From Acidobacteriota bacterium (lineage in GTDB: Bacteria > Acidobacteriota > Vicinamibacteria > Vicinamibacterales > UBA2999), in contig JAKFYH010000021.1 in the NCBI GenBank assembly GCA_021730945.1, positions 62,001-126,000 of the forward strand: a DNA stretch of 64,000 nucleotides, given 5' to 3'. The notes under the pieces are model-generated. The model had not been told where the DNA came from. It did no database searches and saw nothing but the letters and a program-made list of their open reading frames with translations. Position numbers and translations under genes: made by a program. Positions 53,198-62,057 of the stretch are shown piece after piece (position 1 is the first letter of the stretch; the number at the start of each line of letters is the position of its first letter).

Positions 53198-54208
53198 ATG
53201 ATGGTATTTCGGCGTGCAACAGCCGTGGCGGTCGCGCTGGTCGTGTCGGCAACTTTTGCCGTGGCGCAGCAGGCTCCGAAGAAGGACGACAAGAAGCGCA
53301 GCAAGCAGGAACAGGCTGAAATCGAGCAGATCGTCAAGCTCGTGGACGGCGTGATGGCCGGCCAGCCTGCGCCCACCGACATCACGATGTCGGTCGAGCC
53401 CTTCTTCATGAAATCGCAGGAAGCGCGCACGTTCGTGCCCTTCGTGCTGAACCTGAACAACGCGCCCAAGACCGATGCCGCGCTGTACATCCGCGTGGTT
53501 GATCCGGCGGCCGTGCCGGACCCGAAGGCCAAGAAGGTCACCTACCCGTGGGACGACATCCACTTCGTGCCCGCTGCCCAGGTGGCCGGTGATTCCCCCA
53601 AGCTGAACCGCGTGTTCATGGCCACGGCTGGGACATACGATGTCTACGTCGCCTACAAGGAGCGCATCCCCGAGAAGGCGCCCAAGGGCACCGTCGCCAA
53701 GATGGGCGTGCTGAAGACCCAGATCACTGTGCCGGACTTCTACAACGCCGAGCTCAACACCAGCACCATCCTCGTGGCCGACAAGGTCAACATGCTGACG
53801 GCCCCGATTTCACCAGACGAGGCCCGCGAGCGCCCCTTCGTGTTCGGTGCGCAGGAACTACTGCCGGCGCCCGACATGGACTTCAAAAAGGCCGACGAGC
53901 TGTCGATCTTCTTCCAGGTCTACAATGCCGGCCTCGACGCCGCTGGCAAGCCCGACCTGACGCTCGAATACGAGTTCCACAAGACCGAGGCGGGTGCCGA
54001 AAAGTTCTTCAACAAGACCAACCCGCAAGTGGTCAATGCCTCGATGCTGCCGCCCACGTTCGACCCGGCCAAGTTCCCGGTCCCCGGCGGCATTACCGTC
54101 CCGCTGGCGTCGTTTGGCGAGGGCCAGTACCGCCTGGCCATCAAGATTACCGACAAGGCCGCCAACAAGGTCTTTACCCGCGACGTGAAATTCACGGTCA
54201 AGGGATAG
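53198..54208 (+). CDS. Secreted protein of unknown function
   Basis: I do not recognise this 336-residue protein. A signal peptide (MVFRRATAVAVALVVSATFAVA) is followed by a Lys-rich segment (PKKDDKKRSKQEQAEIEQIVKLVDGV) and two beta-rich, immunoglobulin-like regions, about 60-180 and 200-336 (DKVNMLTAPISPDEARERPFVFGAQELLPAPDMDFKKADELSIFFQVYNAG). The C-terminus (YRLAIKITDKAANKVFTRDVKFTV) looks like the last strands of a beta-sandwich. A periplasmic or surface binding role is likely (inference). The first of two adjacent ATGs is chosen because GAGGGGG lies 6 nt upstream. A good promoter precedes it and an intrinsic terminator follows. Confidence 0.7.
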   Translation: MMVFRRATAVAVALVVSATFAVAQQAPKKDDKKRSKQEQAEIEQIVKLVDGVMAGQPAPTDITMSVEPFFMKSQEARTFVPFVLNLNNAPKTDAALYIRVVDPAAVPDPKAKKVTYPWDDIHFVPAAQVAGDSPKLNRVFMATAGTYDVYVAYKERIPEKAPKGTVAKMGVLKTQITVPDFYNAELNTSTILVADKVNMLTAPISPDEARERPFVFGAQELLPAPDMDFKKADELSIFFQVYNAGLDAAGKPDLTLEYEFHKTEAGAEKFFNKTNPQVVNASMLPPTFDPAKFPVPGGITVPLASFGEGQYRLAIKITDKAANKVFTRDVKFTVKG

Positions 54209-54280
54209 TAGGGACGAACCTCGCCGGTCCGTCCACATGGCCTTGGCGCTGGTGGACGAAAGGCGTAGACTAGGCAGACT

Positions 54281-54316
54281 GCCCGCCCCTGCAAGATGGG
54301 GCGGGCGGCAATTTTT
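54281..54316 (+). terminator. Intrinsic terminator
   Basis: GCCCGCCCC and GGGGCGGGC form a perfect 9-bp stem (extendable by two pairs) around an 8-nt loop, followed 5 nt later by TTTTT. It ends transcription of the secreted-protein gene. An ATG in its loop is in frame with the next gene but is an unlikely start. Confidence 0.8.
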
Positions 54317-54319
54317 CTG

Positions 54320-56206
54320 ATGGGCACCCCCCGTCGACTGCTCACCCCGGTTTCGATGCTGTGCCTGCTGGCATTGCACTCGACCCTCGCCTCGGCCCAA
54401 ACCCCTCAGTTCGAACGAGTTACCAGCCTCGCCGCCGCCACCACCGGCCACATTGAAGGTTCGGTGATGGACGAGGCCGGTAAGCCCCTCGACGGCGCCG
54501 TCATTTCGGCGCTGGGCAGCACCACGGCCTTTGCGGTCTCAGATCGGCTCGGTCAATTCACGCTGCGCCAGTTGCCTCCAGGCGCCTACATGCTCCGCGC
54601 GCACTTGCAGGGCTTTCACGCCCCGCGCAGCACGATGGTCAACGTGCGGCCGGCCACGCGCAGCGCCTCGACCTTCACCTTGCGGCGTGAAGGTGCCGCG
54701 GGTGCGCCCCACGTCGCCGAAGCCTCGGTCGGTGCTACCGCTCTCGATGCGCCGGCCGATTCGGCCGCCGCGAAAGGCGGCCGCGACGAAAGCGAGTTTG
54801 CCTGGCGTCTGCGTCACTTGAAGCGGGGTGTGTTGCGCGAAACGGAAACCCGCGCCGGCATTCCCCAGGTTCCCGACGACGACTGGTTTATTACCGACTC
54901 GTTCCAGTTTCTGGGCCGCGCCTTCGGCAACTCGGCCAGGGCCGCCACGGCGCTGTTCTCGGATCTGTCGCTCGGCGGCCAGGTCAACCTGCTGACCACC
55001 GGCGCATTTGACAACCCATTACAGCTCCTGCAGCTGGAGCGGACGAGCAGTGTCGCGTTCTTCTCGCTCGGCGCACCGGTCGGTTCGCACGGCGACTGGA
55101 CCGTGCGCGCCGCGATGAACCAGAACGACTTGAGTTCGTGGATGCTGGCCGGCAGCTATGTGGTCACCGCCCCGGCACCCCACCGCTACCAGGTCGGCAT
55201 GTCGTACAGTCTGCAGCGTTACGAAGGCGGCAATGCCGCGGCGATCCTCGCCGTTGCCGACGGCGCGCGCAATGTCGGCTCGGTGTTTGCCTACGACGAG
55301 TGGGAAGTCTCGCGCTACCTGTCACTCAGCTACGGCGCCAACTACGCCCACTACGATTACCTGCCGGAGGGCCAGTCGCTGTTCAGCCCGCGCCTGACGG
55401 CAACGCTGTCGCCGACCCGGAAGCTGCGCGTGCGCTTCTCGGCCGCGCGTGACGTCAGCGCCCCCGGTGCCGAAGAGTTCCTGCCGCCGACGAGCGCCGC
55501 CTACCTACCGCCGCAGCGCACGTTTTCGGCGATCTCTCCGGCCGGCCTGCGGACCCAGGCGCTGCAGCACTACGAAGTCGGCGTCGACCGCGTCTTTAGC
55601 GGCGCCTCCATCGGCGTGCGCGCCTTCGAGCAGCGCATCAACGACCAGACCGTTACCGTGTTCGGCCTGCGCCAGAACGACAGCGCGGCCGAGACGCTCG
55701 GCCACTACTTCGTGGGCGCCACCGGCGATGCCGACGTCCGCGGCGTCGGCGTCACCTTCACGCATGCGCTCTTCGACAACGTCCGCGGGTCGATTGACTA
55801 TTCGCTCGCCAACGCCAATTGGCGCGCCCACACGACGCCGGTCGAGTACGCCGTCCTCACACGCTGGATTCCTTCGGCCGTCCGCAGCAACGAGCGCATT
55901 CACGACATCACGACGTCACTGCAAACCGAAGTCCCGCTGACCGCTACGCGTGTAGTCGTCCTTTACAAGTTGAATACGGGCTTTGCCTCCGGCCGCCGAT
56001 CCGATGGTCCTGGTTTCGACGCTCGATTCGACCTGCAGGTCAACCAGGCGCTGCCGTTCATGAACTTCCGAGCCTCGCAGTGGGAAATGCTGGTCGGCGT
56101 CCGCAGCCTGTTCCACGAGTCGCTCGCCAACGCCTCCTTCTACGACGAACTCCTCGTCGTGCGTCCGCCCAAGCGGATCGTCGGCGGCCTCACCGTCAAG
56201 TTCTAG
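54320..56206 (+). CDS. TonB-receptor-like beta-barrel protein lacking a plug
   Basis: A 628-residue outer-membrane protein with a signal peptide (about 1-27, ending LASAQ) and a CarboxypepD_reg-like domain (GHIEGSVMDEAGKPLDGAVISALG through YMLRAHLQGFHAPRSTMVNV, about 42-105). From about 180 there is a long beta-barrel (FITDSFQFLGRAFGNSARAATALF onward) ending in VGGLTVKF, with the terminal Phe. I find no plug domain between the two, so it may be a passive or adhesin-like relative of TonB-dependent receptors. The ATG is chosen downstream of an intrinsic terminator, because an earlier ATG falls in the terminator loop. Confidence 0.78.
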   Translation: MGTPRRLLTPVSMLCLLALHSTLASAQTPQFERVTSLAAATTGHIEGSVMDEAGKPLDGAVISALGSTTAFAVSDRLGQFTLRQLPPGAYMLRAHLQGFHAPRSTMVNVRPATRSASTFTLRREGAAGAPHVAEASVGATALDAPADSAAAKGGRDESEFAWRLRHLKRGVLRETETRAGIPQVPDDDWFITDSFQFLGRAFGNSARAATALFSDLSLGGQVNLLTTGAFDNPLQLLQLERTSSVAFFSLGAPVGSHGDWTVRAAMNQNDLSSWMLAGSYVVTAPAPHRYQVGMSYSLQRYEGGNAAAILAVADGARNVGSVFAYDEWEVSRYLSLSYGANYAHYDYLPEGQSLFSPRLTATLSPTRKLRVRFSAARDVSAPGAEEFLPPTSAAYLPPQRTFSAISPAGLRTQALQHYEVGVDRVFSGASIGVRAFEQRINDQTVTVFGLRQNDSAAETLGHYFVGATGDADVRGVGVTFTHALFDNVRGSIDYSLANANWRAHTTPVEYAVLTRWIPSAVRSNERIHDITTSLQTEVPLTATRVVVLYKLNTGFASGRRSDGPGFDARFDLQVNQALPFMNFRASQWEMLVGVRSLFHESLANASFYDELLVVRPPKRIVGGLTVKF

Positions 56207-56415
56207 GCGATCGGCCCTGGGGCCACCCTGCCGTTGTCTCGCCGCCTGTCTGGGCAAAATTTGAACAAAGGTTCCACGTTTTCTGTGGAAATATGCACAT
56301 ACTGAGTTTTGGATCGATCCACCAGCTTGTTGGATAAACCGGGGTTTCATGTCAGGCTCTGGCCTTGAATCCCTTATGCGTCAACGGTTTAGCGGTAGGT
56401 TAGCTGTCGGGCCGG
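56207..56415. other. Intergenic region with a hairpin, no gene
   Basis: This gap is relatively AT-rich. TTCCAC-GTTTTCT-GTGGAA (56272-56290) is a perfect 6-bp hairpin after the barrel gene. No T-run follows, so terminator function is doubtful. I see no coding sequence. Confidence 0.4.
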
Positions 56416-56431
56416 TGGTATAGGGTTTGCT
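56416..56431 (+). promoter_or_regulatory. Candidate sigma-54 promoter
   Basis: TGGTATAGGGTTTGCT has GG and GC separated by exactly 10 bases and ends TTTGCT, matching the -24/-12 pattern TGGCACG-N4-TTGCW in its core positions but not the CACG. It lies about 55 bases before the histidine kinase gene, whose partner is a sigma-54 activator. Confidence 0.45.
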
Positions 56432-56485
56432 GGCAATAACTCGGATAGATCTGCCTTGTTAGGAAGTACTGAACCGACGACAGTC

Positions 56486-59389
56486 ATGTCCGCGTCCGAG
56501 CCGGGATCGTGGTGGAAAGAGTGGCGGCAAACCGCGTTGCCCGTGGCGGTGACGCTCGGCCTGCTGACTCTCGGGCTGATCAACGTCGTTTCGCGCGCCA
56601 CCTCCAACGAAGTTGAAGACGGCGTGCTCTGGGTCGAGCGAGCCGTGGGCGTCGTCGCCGCCGAGGTCGCTTCGCCGTCGGCCGCCAGCCGCGCCGGCGT
56701 GCGCCCGGGCGACATTCTCATCGCCATCAACAATCAACCGGTCGACGGACGGCAGGACGTTCTCAACCTGCAGCGGCAGTCCAACGCCGGTGAGCGGCAT
56801 TCGTACACGCTGTTGCGGCTTGGCTCCCAGCAACTGGCCACCGTGTCGTTGTCGCCGATGCCAAGCGGCACCGGGCTGTTTTACTACCTGCTGGCGGCGG
56901 TCGGCATCTTCACGCTCCTGGTAGGCGCGGCGGTACGCGCTCGCCGGCCGACCGATCAGGCGACCCTGCACTTCTTCTGGCTCTCGGTCGCGTTCTTCGG
57001 TGTGTTTACTTTTTCGTTCAGCGGCCGCCTCGACCGCGTCGACTGGGTGTTTTACTGGGGCGACGTAATCGCGCTCAGTGTGCTGCCGCCGCTCTTCCTG
57101 CACTTCACGCTGGTTTTTCCCGAGCGGCCACACATGCCCGGCTATTCCGCGACCCTGGCGCGGTGGCTCCCCACCATCTACCTGCCCGGTGCGGTGCTGG
57201 GCTCGACGCGCACCCTGGCGGTGCTGCGTTCGAGTGTCGATCCCGAATATTTCGTGCGCGTGGTTACCCTTCTCGATCGCCTCGAGTACGTCTACCTGGT
57301 CGCGTTCGGCGCCGCCGGACTCGCCGTGCTGCTGCGCGCCTTGTCGCGGGCCCGATCGGTGACCGTCAAGCGCCAGTTGCGCTGGATTGTGTGGGGCACG
57401 GCGCTCGGTGCGGTGCCGTTCGCGCTGGGCTACGCCATTCCCTTTGCCCTCGGGGTCGACGCCTCGGTGCCGATGGAGTTGTCGGCCATCCCGCTGGGTT
57501 TCATTCCGCTCGCGTTCGCCTCCGCCATCATTCGCTATCGCCTGATGGACGTGGAGATCATCCTCAAGCGCCTGCTGGTCTACACCTCCGCCGTGGCCGC
57601 CATCGTCACCATCTACGTGCTGATCCTGCGCACCTCGGGCAATGAACTGCTCGAAGGCGAGGCGCAGCACCGCTGGATCATCGCGTTCCTGGCAACGGTG
57701 GTCGTGATCTTGCTCGCCAAGCCGGTGAAGGACGGCCTGCAGAAGGCGATCGATCGCGCCTTCTATCGCGATCGCTACGACTATCGGCGTGCCCTGGTTG
57801 GCTTCGCCCGCGAGTTGAACAGCGACCTCGACCTCAATCGCCTGGCCGACCGCCTGGTCACCCGGGTACGCGAGACCATCGAGCTCGACCGGATGGCGTT
57901 CCTGTTGGCCAACGAGGCCGGCGATTTCGACGTCCTCAGCCACGAAGGTTTCGAGTCCGCGCCGCCTCGGCTGTTGTCGGCCTCTGGGGTTGCCGCGCGG
58001 ATCAACAATGCGCACACGGTGCGCCTGGACGATCCACTCGCCGCGACCCGGTTCACGGCGGAAGAGGTCGAGTTCTGGCGCGATGCCGGCGTCTATTACT
58101 TTGTGCCGTGCGTGACCCAGGACGCAGCCATCGCCGTGCTCGCGCTGGGCCGCCGCTCGACCGGCGAGCCGCTCAGCAGTGAAGACACTGCGCTCGTGAC
58201 CGCGGTGGCCGCCCAGGCGGCGACGGCGATCGAGAACGGCCGGCTCTATCGCCAGTTGCACCTCAAGGCGTCGGAGCTGGATCGACTCCACGCCTTCAAC
58301 GAAAACATTCTCGAATCACTGGACGACGGCTTGCTGGTGCTGGGGCCTGGCGACCAGGTGGTGCGCTGGAATGCGGCGCTGGAGCGCTTGTATGGCCCAT
58401 CCCGCGCGGCCGCGCTTGGCCAGGCCGCCGACCAGCTGTTTGATTCGCACGTGGTTGAGCTGTTGTCGGCCGCCCGCCGCGATCATCCGGACGGCACGAC
58501 ACTGTTCCGGGTGCCCCTGGTGGCGCGAACCGGCGTCCATGAGGCCCGCCTGTTGGTAAACGTCACGACCGTGCCGCTGCAGACCCTGGCTGGTGGTTCA
58601 CAGGCCGGCACCATCGTGATCTTCGAGGACATCACCGAGCGGTCGCAACTGGAAGAGCAGTTGAGGATCTCCGAGAAGATGGCGTCGCTCGGCCTGTTGG
58701 CGGCCGGCGTGGCCCACGAAGTGAACACGCCGCTCACCGGCATTTCGAGCTACACCCAGATGCTGCTTGCGAACGCCGACCCGGCGGACCCGCGGACACC
58801 GGTGCTCGAGAAGATCGAGAAGCAGACCTTCCGCGCCGCCCGCATTGTCAACGGACTGCTCAACCTGTCGCGGCCCAACGCCGCGGAACAATCCGAGCGG
58901 AGCGTCGTCGATCTCAATGTGGTCATTGCCGACGTCTTGTCACTGCTCGAGCACCAGTTCGACAAGGGCAGCGTCAAGGTGCGCCGCGAATTGCACGCCG
59001 AGCCGATCCGCGTGGTCGGCTTTGAGTTCAAGCTGCAGCAGGTGTTCCTGAACCTCTTCCTCAACGCCCGCGACGCCATGGCCAGTGGCGGCTGGTTGAC
59101 CATTTCGACCCGCGCCGATGGCCGCGAGGTGGTGGCCGAGGTGGCCGATACCGGCAGCGGCATCGCCGCGGAGCACCTGGCGAGGATTTACGACCCGTTC
59201 TTCACGACCAAGGCGATCGGCCAGGGAACCGGGCTCGGGCTATCGATTACCTACGGCATTGTGCGCGAGCACGAGGCCACCATTCAGTGTGACAGCGCGC
59301 CAGGAACCGGCACTCGCTTTGAGATCCGGTTCGCGGCCGCGCCAGGAACCGGCGCCGTGACGCCCGCCCGGCAGCGAGCAGGACTGTGA
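56486..59389 (+). CDS. Membrane sensor histidine kinase with PDZ, GAF and PAS domains
   Basis: A 967-residue sensor kinase. After a first membrane helix (about 17-36) comes a PDZ-like domain outside the membrane (AAEVASPSAASRAGVRPGDILIAINNQPVDGRQDVLN). About seven more helices (residues 130-380), a GAF-like domain, and a PAS domain (FNENILESLDDGLLVLGPGDQVVRWNAALERLYG) follow. The kinase core has the H-box GVAHEVNTPLTGISSYTQML with His744, N-box QVFLNLFLNARDAM, and G-boxes VADTGSGIAAEH and GQGTGLGLSITYGI. It autophosphorylates and passes phosphate to the response regulator encoded immediately downstream. The ATG is preferred to an upstream TTG. The N-box/G-box set is of the NtrB/AtoS class. 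Confidence 0.92.
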   Translation: MSASEPGSWWKEWRQTALPVAVTLGLLTLGLINVVSRATSNEVEDGVLWVERAVGVVAAEVASPSAASRAGVRPGDILIAINNQPVDGRQDVLNLQRQSNAGERHSYTLLRLGSQQLATVSLSPMPSGTGLFYYLLAAVGIFTLLVGAAVRARRPTDQATLHFFWLSVAFFGVFTFSFSGRLDRVDWVFYWGDVIALSVLPPLFLHFTLVFPERPHMPGYSATLARWLPTIYLPGAVLGSTRTLAVLRSSVDPEYFVRVVTLLDRLEYVYLVAFGAAGLAVLLRALSRARSVTVKRQLRWIVWGTALGAVPFALGYAIPFALGVDASVPMELSAIPLGFIPLAFASAIIRYRLMDVEIILKRLLVYTSAVAAIVTIYVLILRTSGNELLEGEAQHRWIIAFLATVVVILLAKPVKDGLQKAIDRAFYRDRYDYRRALVGFARELNSDLDLNRLADRLVTRVRETIELDRMAFLLANEAGDFDVLSHEGFESAPPRLLSASGVAARINNAHTVRLDDPLAATRFTAEEVEFWRDAGVYYFVPCVTQDAAIAVLALGRRSTGEPLSSEDTALVTAVAAQAATAIENGRLYRQLHLKASELDRLHAFNENILESLDDGLLVLGPGDQVVRWNAALERLYGPSRAAALGQAADQLFDSHVVELLSAARRDHPDGTTLFRVPLVARTGVHEARLLVNVTTVPLQTLAGGSQAGTIVIFEDITERSQLEEQLRISEKMASLGLLAAGVAHEVNTPLTGISSYTQMLLANADPADPRTPVLEKIEKQTFRAARIVNGLLNLSRPNAAEQSERSVVDLNVVIADVLSLLEHQFDKGSVKVRRELHAEPIRVVGFEFKLQQVFLNLFLNARDAMASGGWLTISTRADGREVVAEVADTGSGIAAEHLARIYDPFFTTKAIGQGTGLGLSITYGIVREHEATIQCDSAPGTGTRFEIRFAAAPGTGAVTPARQRAGL

Positions 59390-59391
59390 AC

Positions 59392-60861
59392 ATGCGACGG
59401 AATGCAGCCGTACTCGTCATCGACGACGAAGAGGTGATGCGCGACATCCTGGGCACCCTCCTCGAGCGCGAGGGCTACACGGTGCGGCTCGCCTCTGGCG
59501 GCCAGGAAGGCCTCGAGCTGGCCAGGACGCTGCCGTTCGATGCGGTGATCGTCGACGTGATGATGCCGGGCATTGACGGCCTGCAGGTGCTCGACGAGCT
59601 CAAGAAGCAAGACGATGACCTGCCGGTGTTGATGGTGACCGCCTACGCCTCGATGGAGAGCGCGATCTCCGCGATGAAGAAGGGCGCGTTCGACTACATC
59701 ACCAAGCCGTTCAAGAACGACGAAGTGCTGGTGGTCCTGCGTAACGCCGTCGAGCGCCGGCAACTGGTGGCCGAGAACGTCGCGCTGAAGCAGAACCTGC
59801 AGGCGCGCTACAACAAGTTCTCCGGCATCATCGGCCGCAGCAGCCGGATGAAGCAGGTCTTCGACCTGATCATCCAGGCCGCCCCGAGCCGCTCGACCAT
59901 CCTGATCACGGGCGAGAGCGGTACCGGCAAGGAGCTGGTGGCGCGTGCCATCCACCAGAATTCGGCGCGCAGCGAGCGCGCGTTCGTCACCGTCAATTCC
60001 GGCAACCTGCCGCCTGACTTGCTGGAGTCGACGCTGTTCGGCCACGTCAAGGGGGCGTTCACCGGCGCGGTCTACCCGAAGAAGGGCCTGTTCGATCTCG
60101 CCGACAAGGGCACCATCTTCTTCGACGAGATCGGCAACGTGCCGATCGAGACCCAGGCCAAGCTGCTGCGCGTGATGCAGGAGCGCGAGTTCATGCGGCT
60201 GGGCGGCATGGAAACCATCAAGGTCGATGTCCGCATCGTTGCCGCGACCAATGTCGATCTCAAGCACGAGATGGAGGAGGGCCGCTTTCGCGAGGACCTG
60301 TTCTATCGCCTGCACGTCATCAGCATCCACCTGCCGTCGTTGCGCGAGCGCCGCGACGACATCCCGCTGCTGGTGCAACACTTCCTCGAGAAATACGGCG
60401 AGGAGAACGGCCGCAAGAACATCGAGGTCGCGCCGGAGGCGCTCGACCTGCTGATGGAATACGACTGGCCGGGCAACGTTCGCGAGTTGGAAAACGTGAT
60501 CGAGCGCGCCGTCGTGCTGGCCACCGGCCAGCGCATCGGTACGGAACTGATTCCCGATCAGGTCCGCAAGAGCCCGTCGTTCCAGGTGCCGCACGTGGTG
60601 ATGCCGGTCGAAGGGGTATCGCTGAAGGAAGTGACGGTCGCTTACGAACGCCAGTGGATCGAGTCGGCCCTCGAGGCCGCCGGCGGCGTGCAGAAACGCG
60701 CGGCCGAACTGCTGCGGATCAAGCCAACGACGCTCAACGAGATGATCAAGCGCTACGACATCCGTCCAAGGCGCAAGAAGGCGTCAGCCGCCGGCCCCGA
60801 GCCCGAGTCCAGCCCGGCCGCGAACGGCGACGAACTCGAACCCGTCGGCGAACCAGAGTAG
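59392..60861 (+). CDS. Sigma-54-dependent response regulator (NtrC family)
   Basis: A 489-residue activator with three domains. The receiver (1-120) has acidic pocket DDEE at 11-14, phosphoacceptor Asp55 in AVIVDVMMPG, and TKPFK. The AAA+ domain (about 140-370) has Walker A GESGTGKE, the sigma-54 contact loop GAFTGA in KGAFTGAVYPKKG, and the second GTIFFDEIGNVP motif. A Fis-type helix-turn-helix lies at about 435-465 (GVQKRAAELLRIKPTTLNEMIKRYDI). It remodels sigma-54 polymerase at target promoters. A GTG two codons earlier overlaps the kinase stop; the ATG is preferred. It is encoded with its kinase and may activate the sigma-54-like promoter of this operon. Confidence 0.95.
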   Translation: MRRNAAVLVIDDEEVMRDILGTLLEREGYTVRLASGGQEGLELARTLPFDAVIVDVMMPGIDGLQVLDELKKQDDDLPVLMVTAYASMESAISAMKKGAFDYITKPFKNDEVLVVLRNAVERRQLVAENVALKQNLQARYNKFSGIIGRSSRMKQVFDLIIQAAPSRSTILITGESGTGKELVARAIHQNSARSERAFVTVNSGNLPPDLLESTLFGHVKGAFTGAVYPKKGLFDLADKGTIFFDEIGNVPIETQAKLLRVMQEREFMRLGGMETIKVDVRIVAATNVDLKHEMEEGRFREDLFYRLHVISIHLPSLRERRDDIPLLVQHFLEKYGEENGRKNIEVAPEALDLLMEYDWPGNVRELENVIERAVVLATGQRIGTELIPDQVRKSPSFQVPHVVMPVEGVSLKEVTVAYERQWIESALEAAGGVQKRAAELLRIKPTTLNEMIKRYDIRPRRKKASAAGPEPESSPAANGDELEPVGEPE

Positions 60862-60862
60862 C

Positions 60863-60892
60863 GCCGGCCGACCCCGATCGCGGGTGGCCGGC
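60863..60892. terminator. Hairpin between convergent genes
   Basis: GCCGGCCGACCC pairs with GGGTGGCCGGC over 11 bp with one bulged G around a 7-nt loop, starting 1 base after the response-regulator stop. It is followed by GGTTTC rather than a strong T-run. Confidence 0.5.
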
Positions 60893-60905
60893 CGGTTTCG
60901 AAACC

Positions 60906-62057
60906 CTACTTGAGCGTGATCGCTCCCGCCTTGGTGAGTGCTTCGAGATACAGCCCGACCGCCGGGAGCCCCACCTGGCCGAACTCGGCCATCACGGCGT
61001 CGCGGATATCACTGACCGTCCGCTTGCCGTCGACGAAGTTGACGATCTCGTAGGCCACCTCGGCGTGGTTGGCGACGTTGAGCACGGCCGAATCGGCCGA
61101 GCCGGTCGCCCCTGCGACGCGGGCGGGTACGCGCCGGTCGTCACCTCCGCGGCCGCGAATGCGCTCGGCGGGAGGCACAAATGGCGAGCTGGTGATGCCC
61201 AGGCTGGTCCATACCGATGCAACACCCCGTTCCATGTCGGCCATCCGGCTGGCCAGGGTGGCGTCCAGGGGCGCGGGCATGAAGCGCGCAAGCGAGCGGA
61301 TGCGCCGCTGCTCGCGATCGATCGCCTGTCCCATCAGGATCAGCACGTCCGCGCTGGCGCGCTGCGACGGCCCCATTTGCGCCACCGCCCGGCGTCCGTC
61401 TTCCGCCAGCCGCGCGTGCGCGCCAACCATCAGGTGCGACAACAGCGCTTCGGCGCCGTCATTGGGCAGCGTGGCCAGGAAGTAGGCGGACGCAGCCGCC
61501 GTGGCGGCCGCATGGTCGCGCGAGGTCCAGGCGTTGGTGATAATCGTGGTCGTGGGGATGCCGTGTGGATCGAGCGGCAACTGGCCGAGATTCTCGAACG
61601 GCCGTACTTCCACGGCGACCCCGCCACGACGGCCGAACACCTCGGCAACCTCGTCACCGATGGACGCGGTGGACCAGGGGCCGCGAACAATCTGGAACGG
61701 CCGGTCGGTCGATTCGGCCACGTGAATCACTGCCCTGGTCTCGGCGGCCACCAGATCATTGATCGCCGACACCACCCGAATCGATCGCGACGGCTGCGGT
61801 ATCCGCTTGGCGGCCACCAGGGCGTTCAGCTTGCGCGCCGCGCGGGAGGCGGTGCCGCACTCGCCCTCGCGGCAGCTCAGCAGGATCCAGCCGCCACCGG
61901 GGTCGCTGCCGGCGGTCTGCGCGGACGACTCCGCGGTCAGCACCTGCTCGTCGATCGCGCGCAGCAGGGCCGGCGCCAGCAGGGTCTCTGCCGGGGTCAA
62001 TGGCGTCCGCGGGCCGAACTGCAGGGCCAGCGCGACCGCAAGCAGCAGGGCGATCAT
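60906..62057 (-). CDS. Secreted protein with PqqD-like C-terminal domain
   Basis: A 383-residue protein with a short signal sequence (MIALLLAVALALQFG). The body is helical and Ala-rich with a CREGECG cysteine pair and no recognised catalytic motif (IPTTTIITNAWTSRDHAAATAAASAYFLATLP). The last 60 residues (HAEVAYEIVNFVDGKRTVSDIRDAVMAEFGQVGLPAVGLYLEALTKAGAI) match the PqqD-like winged-helix pattern, seen in peptide-recognition domains and in the C-termini of some acidobacterial peptidases. The start overlaps the stop of a glycosyltransferase gene by 4 bases. The body may be a degraded M28 peptidase, but I cannot show this. Confidence 0.6.
   Translation of the reverse strand: MIALLLAVALALQFGPRTPLTPAETLLAPALLRAIDEQVLTAESSAQTAGSDPGGGWILLSCREGECGTASRAARKLNALVAAKRIPQPSRSIRVVSAINDLVAAETRAVIHVAESTDRPFQIVRGPWSTASIGDEVAEVFGRRGGVAVEVRPFENLGQLPLDPHGIPTTTIITNAWTSRDHAAATAAASAYFLATLPNDGAEALLSHLMVGAHARLAEDGRRAVAQMGPSQRASADVLILMGQAIDREQRRIRSLARFMPAPLDATLASRMADMERGVASVWTSLGITSSPFVPPAERIRGRGGDDRRVPARVAGATGSADSAVLNVANHAEVAYEIVNFVDGKRTVSDIRDAVMAEFGQVGLPAVGLYLEALTKAGAITLK

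Noticed and set aside
56459-58291. 610-residue open frame antisense to the histidine kinase gene
   Set aside because: Arg/Gln/His-rich composition with no domain; the plus strand has full kinase motifs.
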